Assembly (NCBI RefSeq): GCF_000807775.2
Contig: NZ_CP047385.1
Coordinates: 3,472,001-3,536,000 of the forward strand
Source of the DNA: Pandoraea fibrosis
GTDB taxonomy: Bacteria > Pseudomonadota > Gammaproteobacteria > Burkholderiales > Burkholderiaceae
DNA length: 64,000 nt
Direction: 5' to 3'
Each line of letters starts with the position of its first letter. The first letter of the stretch is position 1. Shown here piece after piece: positions 26,629 through 35,005 of this stretch. A program made the translations under genes and the position numbers. Below the pieces are notes generated by a model. The model was not told the origin of the DNA and ran no database searches. It saw only the letters and a list, made by a program, of their open reading frames with translations.

Positions 26629-27816
26629 ATGGATTTCCAGCTCACCGATTCGCAGCGCGAACTGATCGATGCCACCGAGAAGTTGTGTCGTCAGTTGCTC
26701 CCGCTCGCGAAGGAGGCCCACGAGGCCGAGACCCGCGGCGACTGGGGGCCGCTGCAGACGCTGCGTCGCCAGATGGCCGAGGCAGGTTTGCTCGCCCTGA
26801 ATTTGCCGCAGGAATATGGCGGTGTTGGTCTGCCATTGCTCGACACATTGCTGTTGATTCAAACCATCCAGCGGGTGGACTCGACGCTGGGCGGGCTATC
26901 GCATCGCACGTCGACGGGCGCCATCGGTGCGGTGCTCGAACTGGGCACCGAGGAACAAAAGCGTCGTTTTGTCACCGGTGTTGCGCGCGGTGAAATCGGT
27001 GTGTCCATCGGCATTACCGAGCCCGACGCGGGCTCGGCCGCCACGGCAATGAAAACGAAAGCTCGCATCGAGGGCGACGAGGTCGTCATCAGCGGGCAGA
27101 AGATCTTCATCAGCGCGGCCAAGGCCAATCACTACACAATGCTCTACTGTCGCTTCGGCAACACGGGGCGCGCGAGCGACATCGGTGCCGTGATGGTGCC
27201 GCACGATGCGCCGGGGTTCTCGTGCAGCAACGGTACGTTGAACATGGCCGGCGAGCGTCAGTACGAGCTGTATTTCGACGAATGCCGCGTGCCCAAGGCC
27301 AATGTTCTGGCCGAGAGTCGTGCGTTTGCGAAGCTCATCAGCGTCTACAACGCAGAGCGCCTCGGCAGTATTTCCCGCATGCTCGGGTCGGCCCAGGCGG
27401 CGTTCGACTTCGCATTGCAGTACGTGCAGGAGCGCAAGCAGTTCGGTCGCGAACTGGCGGATTTTCAGGGCTTGCAGTGGATGCTCGCGGAGATGAAAGT
27501 CAAGCTGGAGGCCGCACAACTGCTGACCTACCGGGCAGCGTCGAACACGGCGAGCGGGTTGCCTTCGCCATTGGAAACGTCGGTCGCCAAGGTCTATGTC
27601 GCGCAGGCCGCCAAGGAAATCTGCGACGACGCGATCCAGTTGCTCGGCGGCTACGGCTACATGAGCGAGTATCCGGTCGAAGGGCTGTATCGCGAGGTGC
27701 GCGGCGGCTCGATCTATGGTGGCACGCTGCAGATTCACAAGAACATGATCGCGGGTCATCTGCTGGGACGAAAAAACAGCCAGTGGGCCAGCCATTCCGG
27801 GGAGTCGGGAGAATGA
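26629..27816 (+). CDS. acyl-CoA dehydrogenase
   Basis: A 395-aa true acyl-CoA dehydrogenase with ISIGITEPDAGSAATAMKTKA-type FAD/substrate loop, QILGGYGY-type block (LLGGYGYMSEYPVEG) and RDxR-like YREVRGG. At the usual catalytic-base position YEGT it reads IYGGT, so the common glutamate is missing. The helix-G segment YNAERLGSISRMLG keeps a glutamate where isovaleryl-CoA dehydrogenase carries its base, so an isovaleryl-type mechanism on a branched substrate is plausible. It is in one operon with the thiolase, whose ATG overlaps its stop. Confidence 0.88.
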   Translation: MDFQLTDSQRELIDATEKLCRQLLPLAKEAHEAETRGDWGPLQTLRRQMAEAGLLALNLPQEYGGVGLPLLDTLLLIQTIQRVDSTLGGLSHRTSTGAIGAVLELGTEEQKRRFVTGVARGEIGVSIGITEPDAGSAATAMKTKARIEGDEVVISGQKIFISAAKANHYTMLYCRFGNTGRASDIGAVMVPHDAPGFSCSNGTLNMAGERQYELYFDECRVPKANVLAESRAFAKLISVYNAERLGSISRMLGSAQAAFDFALQYVQERKQFGRELADFQGLQWMLAEMKVKLEAAQLLTYRAASNTASGLPSPLETSVAKVYVAQAAKEICDDAIQLLGGYGYMSEYPVEGLYREVRGGSIYGGTLQIHKNMIAGHLLGRKNSQWASHSGESGE

Positions 27817-28979
27817 AGGCGTCCGATCTCGCCGGGCACGAGCCGGTCATCGTCGATGTGGTGCGCACGCCGGTTGGCCGCCGCAATGGCGCCCTGCGGG
27901 AGTGGCACGCGACGGCACTGCTTGCCCATGTGCTCTCGGCACTGATCGAGCGTAGCGGGGTGCCGCGCGGCGACGTCGACGATGTCATCGCGGGATGTGC
28001 GACACAGGTGGGCGAACAGGCCGGCAATATCGCCCGCACGGCATTGTTGATGGCCGACTTCCCCGTGACCGTTCCGGGAACCACCGTGCAGCGCGCGTGC
28101 GGATCGTCGCAGCAGGCGATCCATTTTGCCGATAACCTCATTCGCAGCGGGGTATGCGAGGTCGTGATTGCCGGCGGTGTCGAACTGATGTCGAAGACGC
28201 AAGGCGGCAATGACGATACGCGTTACGGACTCCGCTATCCGCCGTCGCTGGTCGAGCGCTTCTCCATGCCATCGATGGGGATCGCCGCAGAGCGCATTGC
28301 CGAGCGGTGGCAACTCGATCGCGGCTATCTCGACGAACTGGCGCTGCGCAGCCATGCACTGAGCGCCGAGGCACAAGACGCGGGTCGCTTCGATCGGCAG
28401 ATGGTGCCGCTCGCCGGGGTGGACGGCCAGAGGCTCGAGCGCGACGAGGGGGTTCGCCGCGATACCTCGCTCGATAAGCTCGCGTCGCTCAAGGCGTCGT
28501 TCCGCGAGGACGGCAGGGTGACGGCGGGCAACGCGAGCCAGGTCTCCGACGGTGCTGCCGCCATTCTCATCATGACCGCCGCGAAGGCCCGCGAGTACGG
28601 CCTTCGTCCCCGAGCGATGCTGCGCGCGCAACGTGTTGTCGGCGTCGACCCGTCGCTGATGCTGACGGGACCGATTCCTGCGACGCAGCAGATTCTGGCC
28701 CGTAGCGGGCTTGCGCTGGCAGACATCGATCTGTTCGAGATCAATGAGGCGTTTTCATCCGTGTTGGGTGCCTGGCTGGCCGAACTGAAGCCGGATCTCT
28801 CGCGCGTGAATGTCAATGGTGGATCGATTGCCGTTGGGCATCCGCTCGGCTCCACAGGGGCGCGGCTAATGGCGGGGCTGGTCGACGAACTAGAGCGTCG
28901 GGGCGGCCGCTACGGACTGCAATCGATGTGTTGCGGCGGCGGGTTGGGCACGGCAACGATTATCGAGCGCGTGGAATGA
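27813..28979 (+). CDS. acetyl-CoA acyltransferase (thiolase)
   Basis: A 388-aa degradative thiolase. The nucleophile is Cys96 (VQRACGSSQQA). His343 lies in NGGSIAVGHPLGSTGAR and Cys373 in SMCCGGGLG, so the catalytic residues are intact. The N-terminus VIVDVVRTPVGRRNGALREW is typical. It cleaves a 3-ketoacyl-CoA with CoA to release acetyl-CoA or propionyl-CoA. The start overlaps the acyl-CoA dehydrogenase stop (ATGA), and the upstream open frame is a shadow. Confidence 0.93.
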   Translation: MKASDLAGHEPVIVDVVRTPVGRRNGALREWHATALLAHVLSALIERSGVPRGDVDDVIAGCATQVGEQAGNIARTALLMADFPVTVPGTTVQRACGSSQQAIHFADNLIRSGVCEVVIAGGVELMSKTQGGNDDTRYGLRYPPSLVERFSMPSMGIAAERIAERWQLDRGYLDELALRSHALSAEAQDAGRFDRQMVPLAGVDGQRLERDEGVRRDTSLDKLASLKASFREDGRVTAGNASQVSDGAAAILIMTAAKAREYGLRPRAMLRAQRVVGVDPSLMLTGPIPATQQILARSGLALADIDLFEINEAFSSVLGAWLAELKPDLSRVNVNGGSIAVGHPLGSTGARLMAGLVDELERRGGRYGLQSMCCGGGLGTATIIERVE

Positions 28980-29030
28980 CGGGCGCGAGTGTCCGAAAAC
29001 CGGTGGGGCTACGAGACAAGGAGCGTGACG

Positions 29031-29516
29031 ATGACAGAGATCGACCGTTCGCTGATAGGCACGAGTGCGGCGCCGTTCGTGGTCGAGGTCGAGCGTGGTG
29101 CCATTCGCAAGTTTGCCGATGCCATCGGCGATGGCAATCCGCTTTATCGTGACGACGCGTTTGCCCGCCGGCACGGCTTTGCCGGTGTCGTTGCGCCACC
29201 GACGTTTCCCACGTGCTTCCGCCCGCCGCAAGATCCGCCGTGGATTGCGACGCTGGATCGGCGTCGCATCGTGGCGGGCGAGATCGGGTTTCACTACCTG
29301 CGTCCCATCGTGGCGGGCATGCGCTTTGAATGCCGCCTGCGACTCCTCGCCGTGGACGACAAATCGGGCGCTCGCGGCGCGATGTCCTTGCTGCGTCAGG
29401 AGATGACCGGACATCTCCTCGACGACGATGGCGGGGCAGGCGAGAGTGTTTTCGTTGTGCGACGCACGACCGTCTATCGATCGTCGCAGCAGGTGCAGGC
29501 AAGGAGTCTGGCATGA
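29031..29516 (+). CDS. MaoC-like hydratase, N-terminal (FAS1-type) hot-dog domain protein
   Basis: A 161-aa hot-dog protein with AIGDGNPLYRDDAFARRHGFAG and APPTFPTCF, the pattern of the non-catalytic or N-terminal partner of heteromeric MaoC hydratases. It lacks the canonical D-x-x-x-x-H hydratase dyad, which the next gene has. AAGGAG precedes ATG 29031. Its stop overlaps the next start (ATGA), so the two products probably form a heteromer, as known for ChsH1/ChsH2 in steroid degradation (known family precedent; assignment here is inference). Confidence 0.82.
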   Translation: MTEIDRSLIGTSAAPFVVEVERGAIRKFADAIGDGNPLYRDDAFARRHGFAGVVAPPTFPTCFRPPQDPPWIATLDRRRIVAGEIGFHYLRPIVAGMRFECRLRLLAVDDKSGARGAMSLLRQEMTGHLLDDDGGAGESVFVVRRTTVYRSSQQVQARSLA

Positions 29517-29950
29517 ACGGCGCACATCTTCAGCGCGCACGCATTGGCGACACGTTCGCGCTCGCCGTGCCCGCGATCAGCACCACGCAATTGGTGCGCT
29601 ACGCCGGCGCGTCGGACGATTACAACCGGATTCACTACGATCAGGCCTACGCGCAAGAGGCGGGACTTGGCGGCGTGATTGCCCATGGAATGCTGACGAT
29701 GGCCTTCATGGGGCGGGCGGTATCGGACTGGGCCGGCCCGGCTGCGGCCATTCTCGACCTCGATGCCCGCTTCAACGCGCCGGTGCGCCCGGGCGATGTC
29801 GTCATGGTCGTGGGAACGGTGGCGGAATGCTCGCCTGCCGAGGACGGCCGGCGGCGTTTGCGTTGCGAGATTGTTGCCCGTGTCGGCGAGAAGACCGTTG
29901 CGAGCGGCGAAGCATGGGTGGCGGCACCGTCTGCCTCTCCAGTGCCGTGA
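29513..29950 (+). CDS. MaoC-like enoyl-CoA hydratase
   Basis: A 145-aa hot-dog protein with the full R-hydratase motif: DDYNRIHYDQAYAQEAGLGG followed by IAHGM, giving the Asp and His pair. It would hydrate an enoyl-CoA to a 3-hydroxyacyl-CoA with R stereochemistry, unlike the crotonase at 10769-11566. It is translationally coupled to the upstream MaoC-like partner. Confidence 0.87.
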   Translation: MNGAHLQRARIGDTFALAVPAISTTQLVRYAGASDDYNRIHYDQAYAQEAGLGGVIAHGMLTMAFMGRAVSDWAGPAAAILDLDARFNAPVRPGDVVMVVGTVAECSPAEDGRRRLRCEIVARVGEKTVASGEAWVAAPSASPVP

Positions 29951-30022
29951 GCACTGCCGTTGCGAGCCGGGGCGGATTCGCACAACCCACGCGGTAACCA
30001 CGATGTCTTTCAGGAGGTCCCA

Positions 30023-30526
30023 GTGAACGCCACATTCGATGCCAGCCATTTTCGCCATGCGTTGGGACGCTTTGCTACCGGTGTAACCATCGTCACAACG
30101 ACGGCGCAGGACGGTACACCAATAGGGCTGACGGCCAATTCGTTCAACTCGGTGTCGCTCTCTCCGCCGATGGTGCTCTGGAGCATCAACAAGCGATCGC
30201 GAAGTCTCGAGGTCTTCGAGTCGTCGGGGCGTTTCGCGATCAATGTGTTGTGTGCCGATCAACTGCCGCTCGCCGCGCGCTTTGCGTCACCCGTTGCCGA
30301 TCGTTTCGAGGGCGTGGACTGGCGCACCGGACGCTCGGGCATGCCGCTCTTCGAGGGGTGTGTGGCGTGGTTCGAGTGCCATCTGGCGTTCAAGTACGAG
30401 GGCGGCGATCATTTCATCTTCGTGGGCGAGGTGATCGACGTCGGCCATTGCGACCGCGTACCGCTGCTGTATGCCGGCGGGGCGTATGGGGTGCCAACGC
30501 AGCATCCCGATCTGGCGCTTGGGTAA
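30023..30526 (+). CDS. flavin reductase (HpaC/ActVB-like)
   Basis: A 167-aa flavin reductase-like FMN-binding protein. FRHALGRFATGVTIVTTTAQ, the GLTANSFNSVSLSPPMVLWSI block and the ending RVPLLYAGGAYG are typical of reductase components that feed reduced flavin to a monooxygenase. It starts with GTG after a strong CAGGAGG site; the frame upstream to 29960 is not conserved. It is the last gene of the plus-strand operon. The only candidate oxygenase partner in the operon is the dehydrogenase-fold protein at 25381-26559. Confidence 0.92.
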   Translation: MNATFDASHFRHALGRFATGVTIVTTTAQDGTPIGLTANSFNSVSLSPPMVLWSINKRSRSLEVFESSGRFAINVLCADQLPLAARFASPVADRFEGVDWRTGRSGMPLFEGCVAWFECHLAFKYEGGDHFIFVGEVIDVGHCDRVPLLYAGGAYGVPTQHPDLALG

Positions 30527-30558
30527 GTCGCAAGGCGGAGGCGGGGGCCTCGCGTGCC

Positions 30559-31449
30559 TCATTCCCAGGTTTGCGACTCGACGTCGAGTTTCTTCTCGAG
30601 TGCCCGGACTTCCTTCTGCAGAAGCTTGGCCATCTCCGCGCGGCGGGCGCCCGACAAGCGGGATTCGATGGCTGCAATGCTGATGGCCGCGTAGGGCTGT
30701 CCCTGACGGGGCCGGATCGCCATACCGATGGCCGACACGCCGGGCAGCACGTCTTCCTCATTGAGCGCGTAGCCGATCGCGAGCGACGTATCGATGGCTT
30801 TTTGCAGGCTGGCTTCGGTCACGTTGCCGAATGCCCCCAGGCGGCCCGCGTTCGTCGCCATCACACGTTGGCGTTCGTCCTGCGGCAGAGACATCAGCAG
30901 CGCGAGACTGCCGGCACCGACGCCGAGCGGACGCCGTCCGCCAATTTCCAGGGTGCGCGTCTGGATCGGATATCCCCCTTCGAGCAGGTCGATACACACG
31001 GCATCGAGTCCGCTACGGACCATCAGGAAAACGGAATCGCCGGATTTCTCGGCCAATGCCTGAAGGGTCGGCTGACATAGCTCTCGCAAACTGAAGTGCG
31101 GCGACGCGGCAAGGCCGAGTTCGTAGACCACGTGGCCAAGGTGGTAATGCCGCGTTTGGCGGTCCTGCATGAGCATGCCCTGCGCCACGAGCCCCTTGAC
31201 GATGCGATGTGCCGTCGGGCGTTCGAGCGACAAGGCGTCGGCGATATCGGACAGCCGCAGGCCTTTCAGTCCATGTGCCGCGATCTCACGCAGTACCGTG
31301 ACGGCACGGTGAACGCTCTGCGTGCCCAGCGGAGGCGCCTTGTCGATGGGCTTGTCTGTGGCCGCAGGCTTGCCTGACGTTCGTCCGGTCTCGTTGCTTT
31401 TGGTAGGCACGGAAGGAGGGCGGTAAGTGAACATGGGAAGCCGAAGCAT
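30559..31449 (-). CDS. IclR-family transcriptional regulator (second of two)
   Basis: A 296-aa IclR protein similar along its length to the one at 9813-10700 (TQSVHRAVTVLREIAAHGLKGLRLSDIADALSLERPTAHRIVKG-type region, then GDSVFLMVRSGLDAVCIDLLEGGYPI-type effector domain). ATG 31449 has AAAGGA at a suitable distance; the frame extends to 31722 without similarity. It is convergent with the flavin reductase gene at the end of the island, so it is a likely second regulator of the same genes. Confidence 0.9.
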   Translation of the reverse strand: MLRLPMFTYRPPSVPTKSNETGRTSGKPAATDKPIDKAPPLGTQSVHRAVTVLREIAAHGLKGLRLSDIADALSLERPTAHRIVKGLVAQGMLMQDRQTRHYHLGHVVYELGLAASPHFSLRELCQPTLQALAEKSGDSVFLMVRSGLDAVCIDLLEGGYPIQTRTLEIGGRRPLGVGAGSLALLMSLPQDERQRVMATNAGRLGAFGNVTEASLQKAIDTSLAIGYALNEEDVLPGVSAIGMAIRPRQGQPYAAISIAAIESRLSGARRAEMAKLLQKEVRALEKKLDVESQTWE

Positions 31450-31591
31450 GCATTCCTTTCGGCCAGTGTCGGAAATTATACGGTGAGCGCCCTTTTCGGG
31501 GCGCGTAAGTGAATACGACGCTTGACAGTCGCGCGATTCGAGACGGCTTGCGCCTCGGTCACACGACTGAAAAAAGGGAGACATGCTGTGT

Positions 31592-32623
31592 TCAGGCGTC
31601 GCGAGATTTCTCCGGTGGCCCGGCATCCACATGACCGCCGAAGGCATAGCGCATCGCCGACAGCAATTGGTCGGCGAACACCCCTTGGCCTCGTGAGCTG
31701 AAGCGCGCATAGAGCGCTGCACTCAGCACCGGGGCCGGGACCGCTTCGTCGATGGCTGCCGCGATAGTCCACCGGCCTTCTCCCGAATCCGCGACATGAC
31801 CGGGAAATTTCTCCAGCGCCGGGTCAGTCCGTAATACCCCTGCCATCTTTTCGAGTAGCCAGGAATCGATCACGCTTCCGTGCCGCCACACTTCGGCGAT
31901 ATCGGGCAGGTTGAAGTCGTACTGGTAGTACTCGGGATGTGGCAAGGGCGTGATTTCGGCGCTGACCTCGCGTTGCTGCATCCCGATGTTCGCGTGTTTC
32001 AGGATGTTCATCCCTTCGGCATAGGCGGCCATCATTCCGTACTCGATGCCGTTATGGATCATCTTCACGAAATGACCTGCCCCATGCAGTCCGCAATAGA
32101 GATACCCCGACTCGGGACCCGGTACGTCTGCGTTCGTCTTGCGGCCGGCACTGTCCGTCGCACCCGGGGTGAGGGCAGTGAAGATCGGCGTGAGATACGT
32201 GGCGATGTCCGCCTCGCCGCCGACCATCAGACAGTAGCCTCGCTCGAGACCGGCGATCCCGCCGCTGGTGCCCACATCGACGAAATGGATGCCTTTCTCG
32301 CGCAAAGCGACGCTGCGCCGAATATCGTCCCGGTAGTAGGAGTTACCGCCGTCGATGACGATATCGCCGGGCGACAGCCGGGGCACGAGGTCCGTCAGCG
32401 TCGCGTCCACCGCAGCCGCCGGCATCATCAGCCAGAGAATCCGGGGCGTTTGCAGAAGGGACAGCATCTCGTCGAGTGAAGCCGCGCCGGTCGCGCCCTC
32501 GTGGCGAAGCGCTTCGATCGCGGCGGGCTGAACATCGTGCACGACGCACTGATGACCGTGACGCATCAGCCTGCGTACCAGATTGCCGCCCATGCGGCCC
32601 AATCCAATCATGCCGAGTTGCAT
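31592..32623 (-). CDS. gnd: 6-phosphogluconate dehydrogenase, decarboxylating (short form)
   Basis: A 343-aa short-form enzyme. It has the Rossmann motif GMIGLGRMGGNLVRRL, substrate loop VGTSGGIAGLERGYCLMVGG, and catalytic KMIHNGIEYGMM (Lys and His-Asn). Short-form enzymes are often NAD-preferring. It converts 6-phosphogluconate to ribulose 5-phosphate and CO2. GGGAG precedes ATG 32623; the upstream frame to 32677 is not conserved. It stands alone between unrelated units. Confidence 0.92.
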   Translation of the reverse strand: MQLGMIGLGRMGGNLVRRLMRHGHQCVVHDVQPAAIEALRHEGATGAASLDEMLSLLQTPRILWLMMPAAAVDATLTDLVPRLSPGDIVIDGGNSYYRDDIRRSVALREKGIHFVDVGTSGGIAGLERGYCLMVGGEADIATYLTPIFTALTPGATDSAGRKTNADVPGPESGYLYCGLHGAGHFVKMIHNGIEYGMMAAYAEGMNILKHANIGMQQREVSAEITPLPHPEYYQYDFNLPDIAEVWRHGSVIDSWLLEKMAGVLRTDPALEKFPGHVADSGEGRWTIAAAIDEAVPAPVLSAALYARFSSRGQGVFADQLLSAMRYAFGGHVDAGPPEKSRDA

Positions 32624-32763
32624 GGCTCGCTCCCAAGGTTGGTGGGTCGAGGTAACGCGATTGCGCCCCTCCATCACTGCCAGACTTGACGGATGAACTC
32701 TACACCTTCGTGCTGACGCTGGCCCCTTGACACAAGGGCGTGGTGCAGCGTCTTGTGAAGTCC

Positions 32764-34125
32764 TCAGACGGCGCGCGTTTTCGATCCCTCAGCCCCGGGA
32801 GGTTCGGCGCGAAGCAGGTACGCGACGCGAGCTGTCAGACCGGCGCCGTCAGGGCGATTCTCCAGCATCAGCCGGGCGTGGTGACGTTCCGCAACGCGAC
32901 TGACGATAGACAGTCCCAAACCGCTGCCTTGCCCCACGGCGTCGGTACCCCGATAGAAGCGCGTGGTGACCTTTTCGAGCTCTTCCGGCGCAATGCCATG
33001 TCCGGTGTCGATCACCTCGAGCGCCACACCTTCCGGCTGGCTTGACAGACGGACATCGACCGCGCCGCCATCGGGGGTGTGTCGAAGCGCATTGTCCACA
33101 AGGTTGACCAGCAACATGGTGAGACCGGTAGCGTCCCCGTGAACAAACAGCGGGCTGTCCGGCCCGACGAGCCCCAGATCGATATCCCGGCTCTCGGCGG
33201 TGAAGGAGTAGTCCCCCACGACGTGTTCGGCCAGTGCCCGAATATCGATGACGTTCGCGATATCGATCTGGTCCGCGTCTGCTCGTGCGAGGTCGAGCAA
33301 TTGTTGTACAAGGTGAATCAGGCGATTGAGCCGGCCCTCCAGCTTGGCGGCGATGGTGGAATCGCTCCCCAACGCCCCTTGCTGGCGCGCGTGCTGCAAC
33401 TGGAGCTTTAACGCTGCCAATGGCGAGCGGAGTTCGTGGGCGGCATTGGCGACGAAAACCCGTTGCGCCGACGCGGCCTGATCGAGCCTCTTGAGCAAAT
33501 CGTTCAGCGAATTGACGAGTGACGAAATTTCGCTGGGAATCGGCTGGTCGAAGCTCAGCGGCGTGAGCGACTCATAGGAGCGCTGGGCGACCGATCGCGA
33601 GACGGCGGAAATCGGCTGAAGTCCCTTGGAGACGACCCACAACACAAACATGACGATTGCCGGCACCAGCACCCATAGGGGGGCAATGATTCTGAGCGCC
33701 ATGCCAACCGCCAACGAGTCTCGCACGGCGATGGGCTGCGCCACCTGCACATACCGATCGGGGAGTTGCATGCCATAGACCCGCCAATGCGTCTCGTCCC
33801 ACTCCTTGTCGTGGAATCCCGGCGTCAGGCGTGGCATCGAAAGGGCCGCGTCGTTGTGATACTGAGGGATGTTGTTCCCTTCCCACCGTTGTATCACCAG
33901 ACGATCCTCCGCGAGGCTACCCCAATCGGCCTTGCCCGGCCCCTCCGTGAGCGCCTCCTCCGAAGAGGTGACGGGTAACGACAGCGCAACGGTTCGCAAT
34001 TCGTAATCGAACAATTCGGCGGCTTCGTTGCGCGCGGTGCGATAAAGCGAGTATCCCGCGACCAGCGCAAGGAGGATAAGGCCGACGAGTAGCCAGACGA
34101 TGAGCCGCCAACGTATTGATTTCAT
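32764..34125 (-). CDS. sensor histidine kinase
   Basis: A 453-aa kinase with a first membrane helix at residues 7-27 (LIVWLLVGLILLALVAG), a periplasmic loop, a second helix (LWVLVPAIVMFVLWVV), then a linker, the HisKA box with phospho-accepting His in ANAAHELRSPLAALK, and the ATPase domain with N-box LVDNALRHTP, G1 DTGHGIAPEE and G2 GQGSGLGLSI. It resembles QseC/TctE-type kinases. Its ATG overlaps the response regulator stop (ATGA). The pair is divergent from the TolC/HlyD/RND operon and probably controls it. Confidence 0.92.
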   Translation of the reverse strand: MKSIRWRLIVWLLVGLILLALVAGYSLYRTARNEAAELFDYELRTVALSLPVTSSEEALTEGPGKADWGSLAEDRLVIQRWEGNNIPQYHNDAALSMPRLTPGFHDKEWDETHWRVYGMQLPDRYVQVAQPIAVRDSLAVGMALRIIAPLWVLVPAIVMFVLWVVSKGLQPISAVSRSVAQRSYESLTPLSFDQPIPSEISSLVNSLNDLLKRLDQAASAQRVFVANAAHELRSPLAALKLQLQHARQQGALGSDSTIAAKLEGRLNRLIHLVQQLLDLARADADQIDIANVIDIRALAEHVVGDYSFTAESRDIDLGLVGPDSPLFVHGDATGLTMLLVNLVDNALRHTPDGGAVDVRLSSQPEGVALEVIDTGHGIAPEELEKVTTRFYRGTDAVGQGSGLGLSIVSRVAERHHARLMLENRPDGAGLTARVAYLLRAEPPGAEGSKTRAV

Positions 34126-34784
34126 TCGACGCGCGCCATGCGATATCCCACACCGCGAACGGTCACGATATGCTGCGCGCCGATCTTTCTGCGCAGACCG
34201 TGGACGTGCACCTCGATTGTGTTGCTTCCCACCTCGTCCCCCCAGCCGTAAAGCTTCTCTTCCAGCTCCCGTCGAGTGAAGACGTGTGTCGGCGTTTCCA
34301 TCAAGGCAGCCAGTAGCGCGAACTCGCGGGGCAGCAGATCCATCGGCTGTCCCTCCAGCAGCACCGTATGCGCCGAAGGATCCAGCGTCAAAGCCCCGTG
34401 CACATAGCACGGGGCCGCCTGACCGACGCGGCGGCGGCCCAGCGCGCGCACGCGGGCGGCCAATTCGTCCAACTCGAACGGTTTCACCAGATAATCGTCG
34501 GCGCCTGCATCCAGACCTTGCACCCGATCCGTCAGCGCGTCGCGCGCCGTCAGAATCAGGACCGGAGAAGTGCCGCCGGCATTGCGATAGCGCTTCAGCA
34601 CGTCGATACCGTCCTGCTTGGGCAGACCGAGGTCGAGGAGCACCAGCTCGTAGACGGCGTTGCCGAGAGACAGCTCCGCCGCCCGGCCATCTGCCGCCCA
34701 GTCCACCGCGTGTCCGGCGCTTCGCATGGCATCCAGCACCGTCTCGGCGATCATCGGGTCATCTTCGACCAGCAAAAGTCTCAT
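34122..34784 (-). CDS. response regulator, OmpR/PhoB family
   Basis: A 220-aa two-domain regulator. The receiver domain has acidic VEDDP at the start, phospho-acceptor Asp51 (LVLLDLGLPKQDG), and a Lys in DDYLVKPFEL. The C-terminal winged helix (LLPREFALLAALMETPTHVFTRREL) binds DNA. ATG 34784 was chosen; ATG 34790 is also possible. It is translationally coupled to the kinase. The 221-base gap to the divergent efflux operon probably contains its binding site. Confidence 0.93.
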   Translation of the reverse strand: MRLLLVEDDPMIAETVLDAMRSAGHAVDWAADGRAAELSLGNAVYELVLLDLGLPKQDGIDVLKRYRNAGGTSPVLILTARDALTDRVQGLDAGADDYLVKPFELDELAARVRALGRRRVGQAAPCYVHGALTLDPSAHTVLLEGQPMDLLPREFALLAALMETPTHVFTRRELEEKLYGWGDEVGSNTIEVHVHGLRRKIGAQHIVTVRGVGYRMARVE

Positions 34785-35005
34785 CCGCATGCTCTCCAAC
34801 GTGCGCCTCGCGCGATTCGACCGCGCGGATAAAGGGCTATTCTGCCATCTCCTTTCTTAAGCGTTGCTTATCCGGTGCGGATGCCTCTATCCGCGCACGG
34901 CAACCGATTGCCCGTCGATAGCATTGTTTTGGCTTAAGCAGTTCTTAAGGCTGCGCTTTCTAGAATCGCCCCAACGTCATCACTATTTGCCGTTGGAGGC
35001 CCGGA

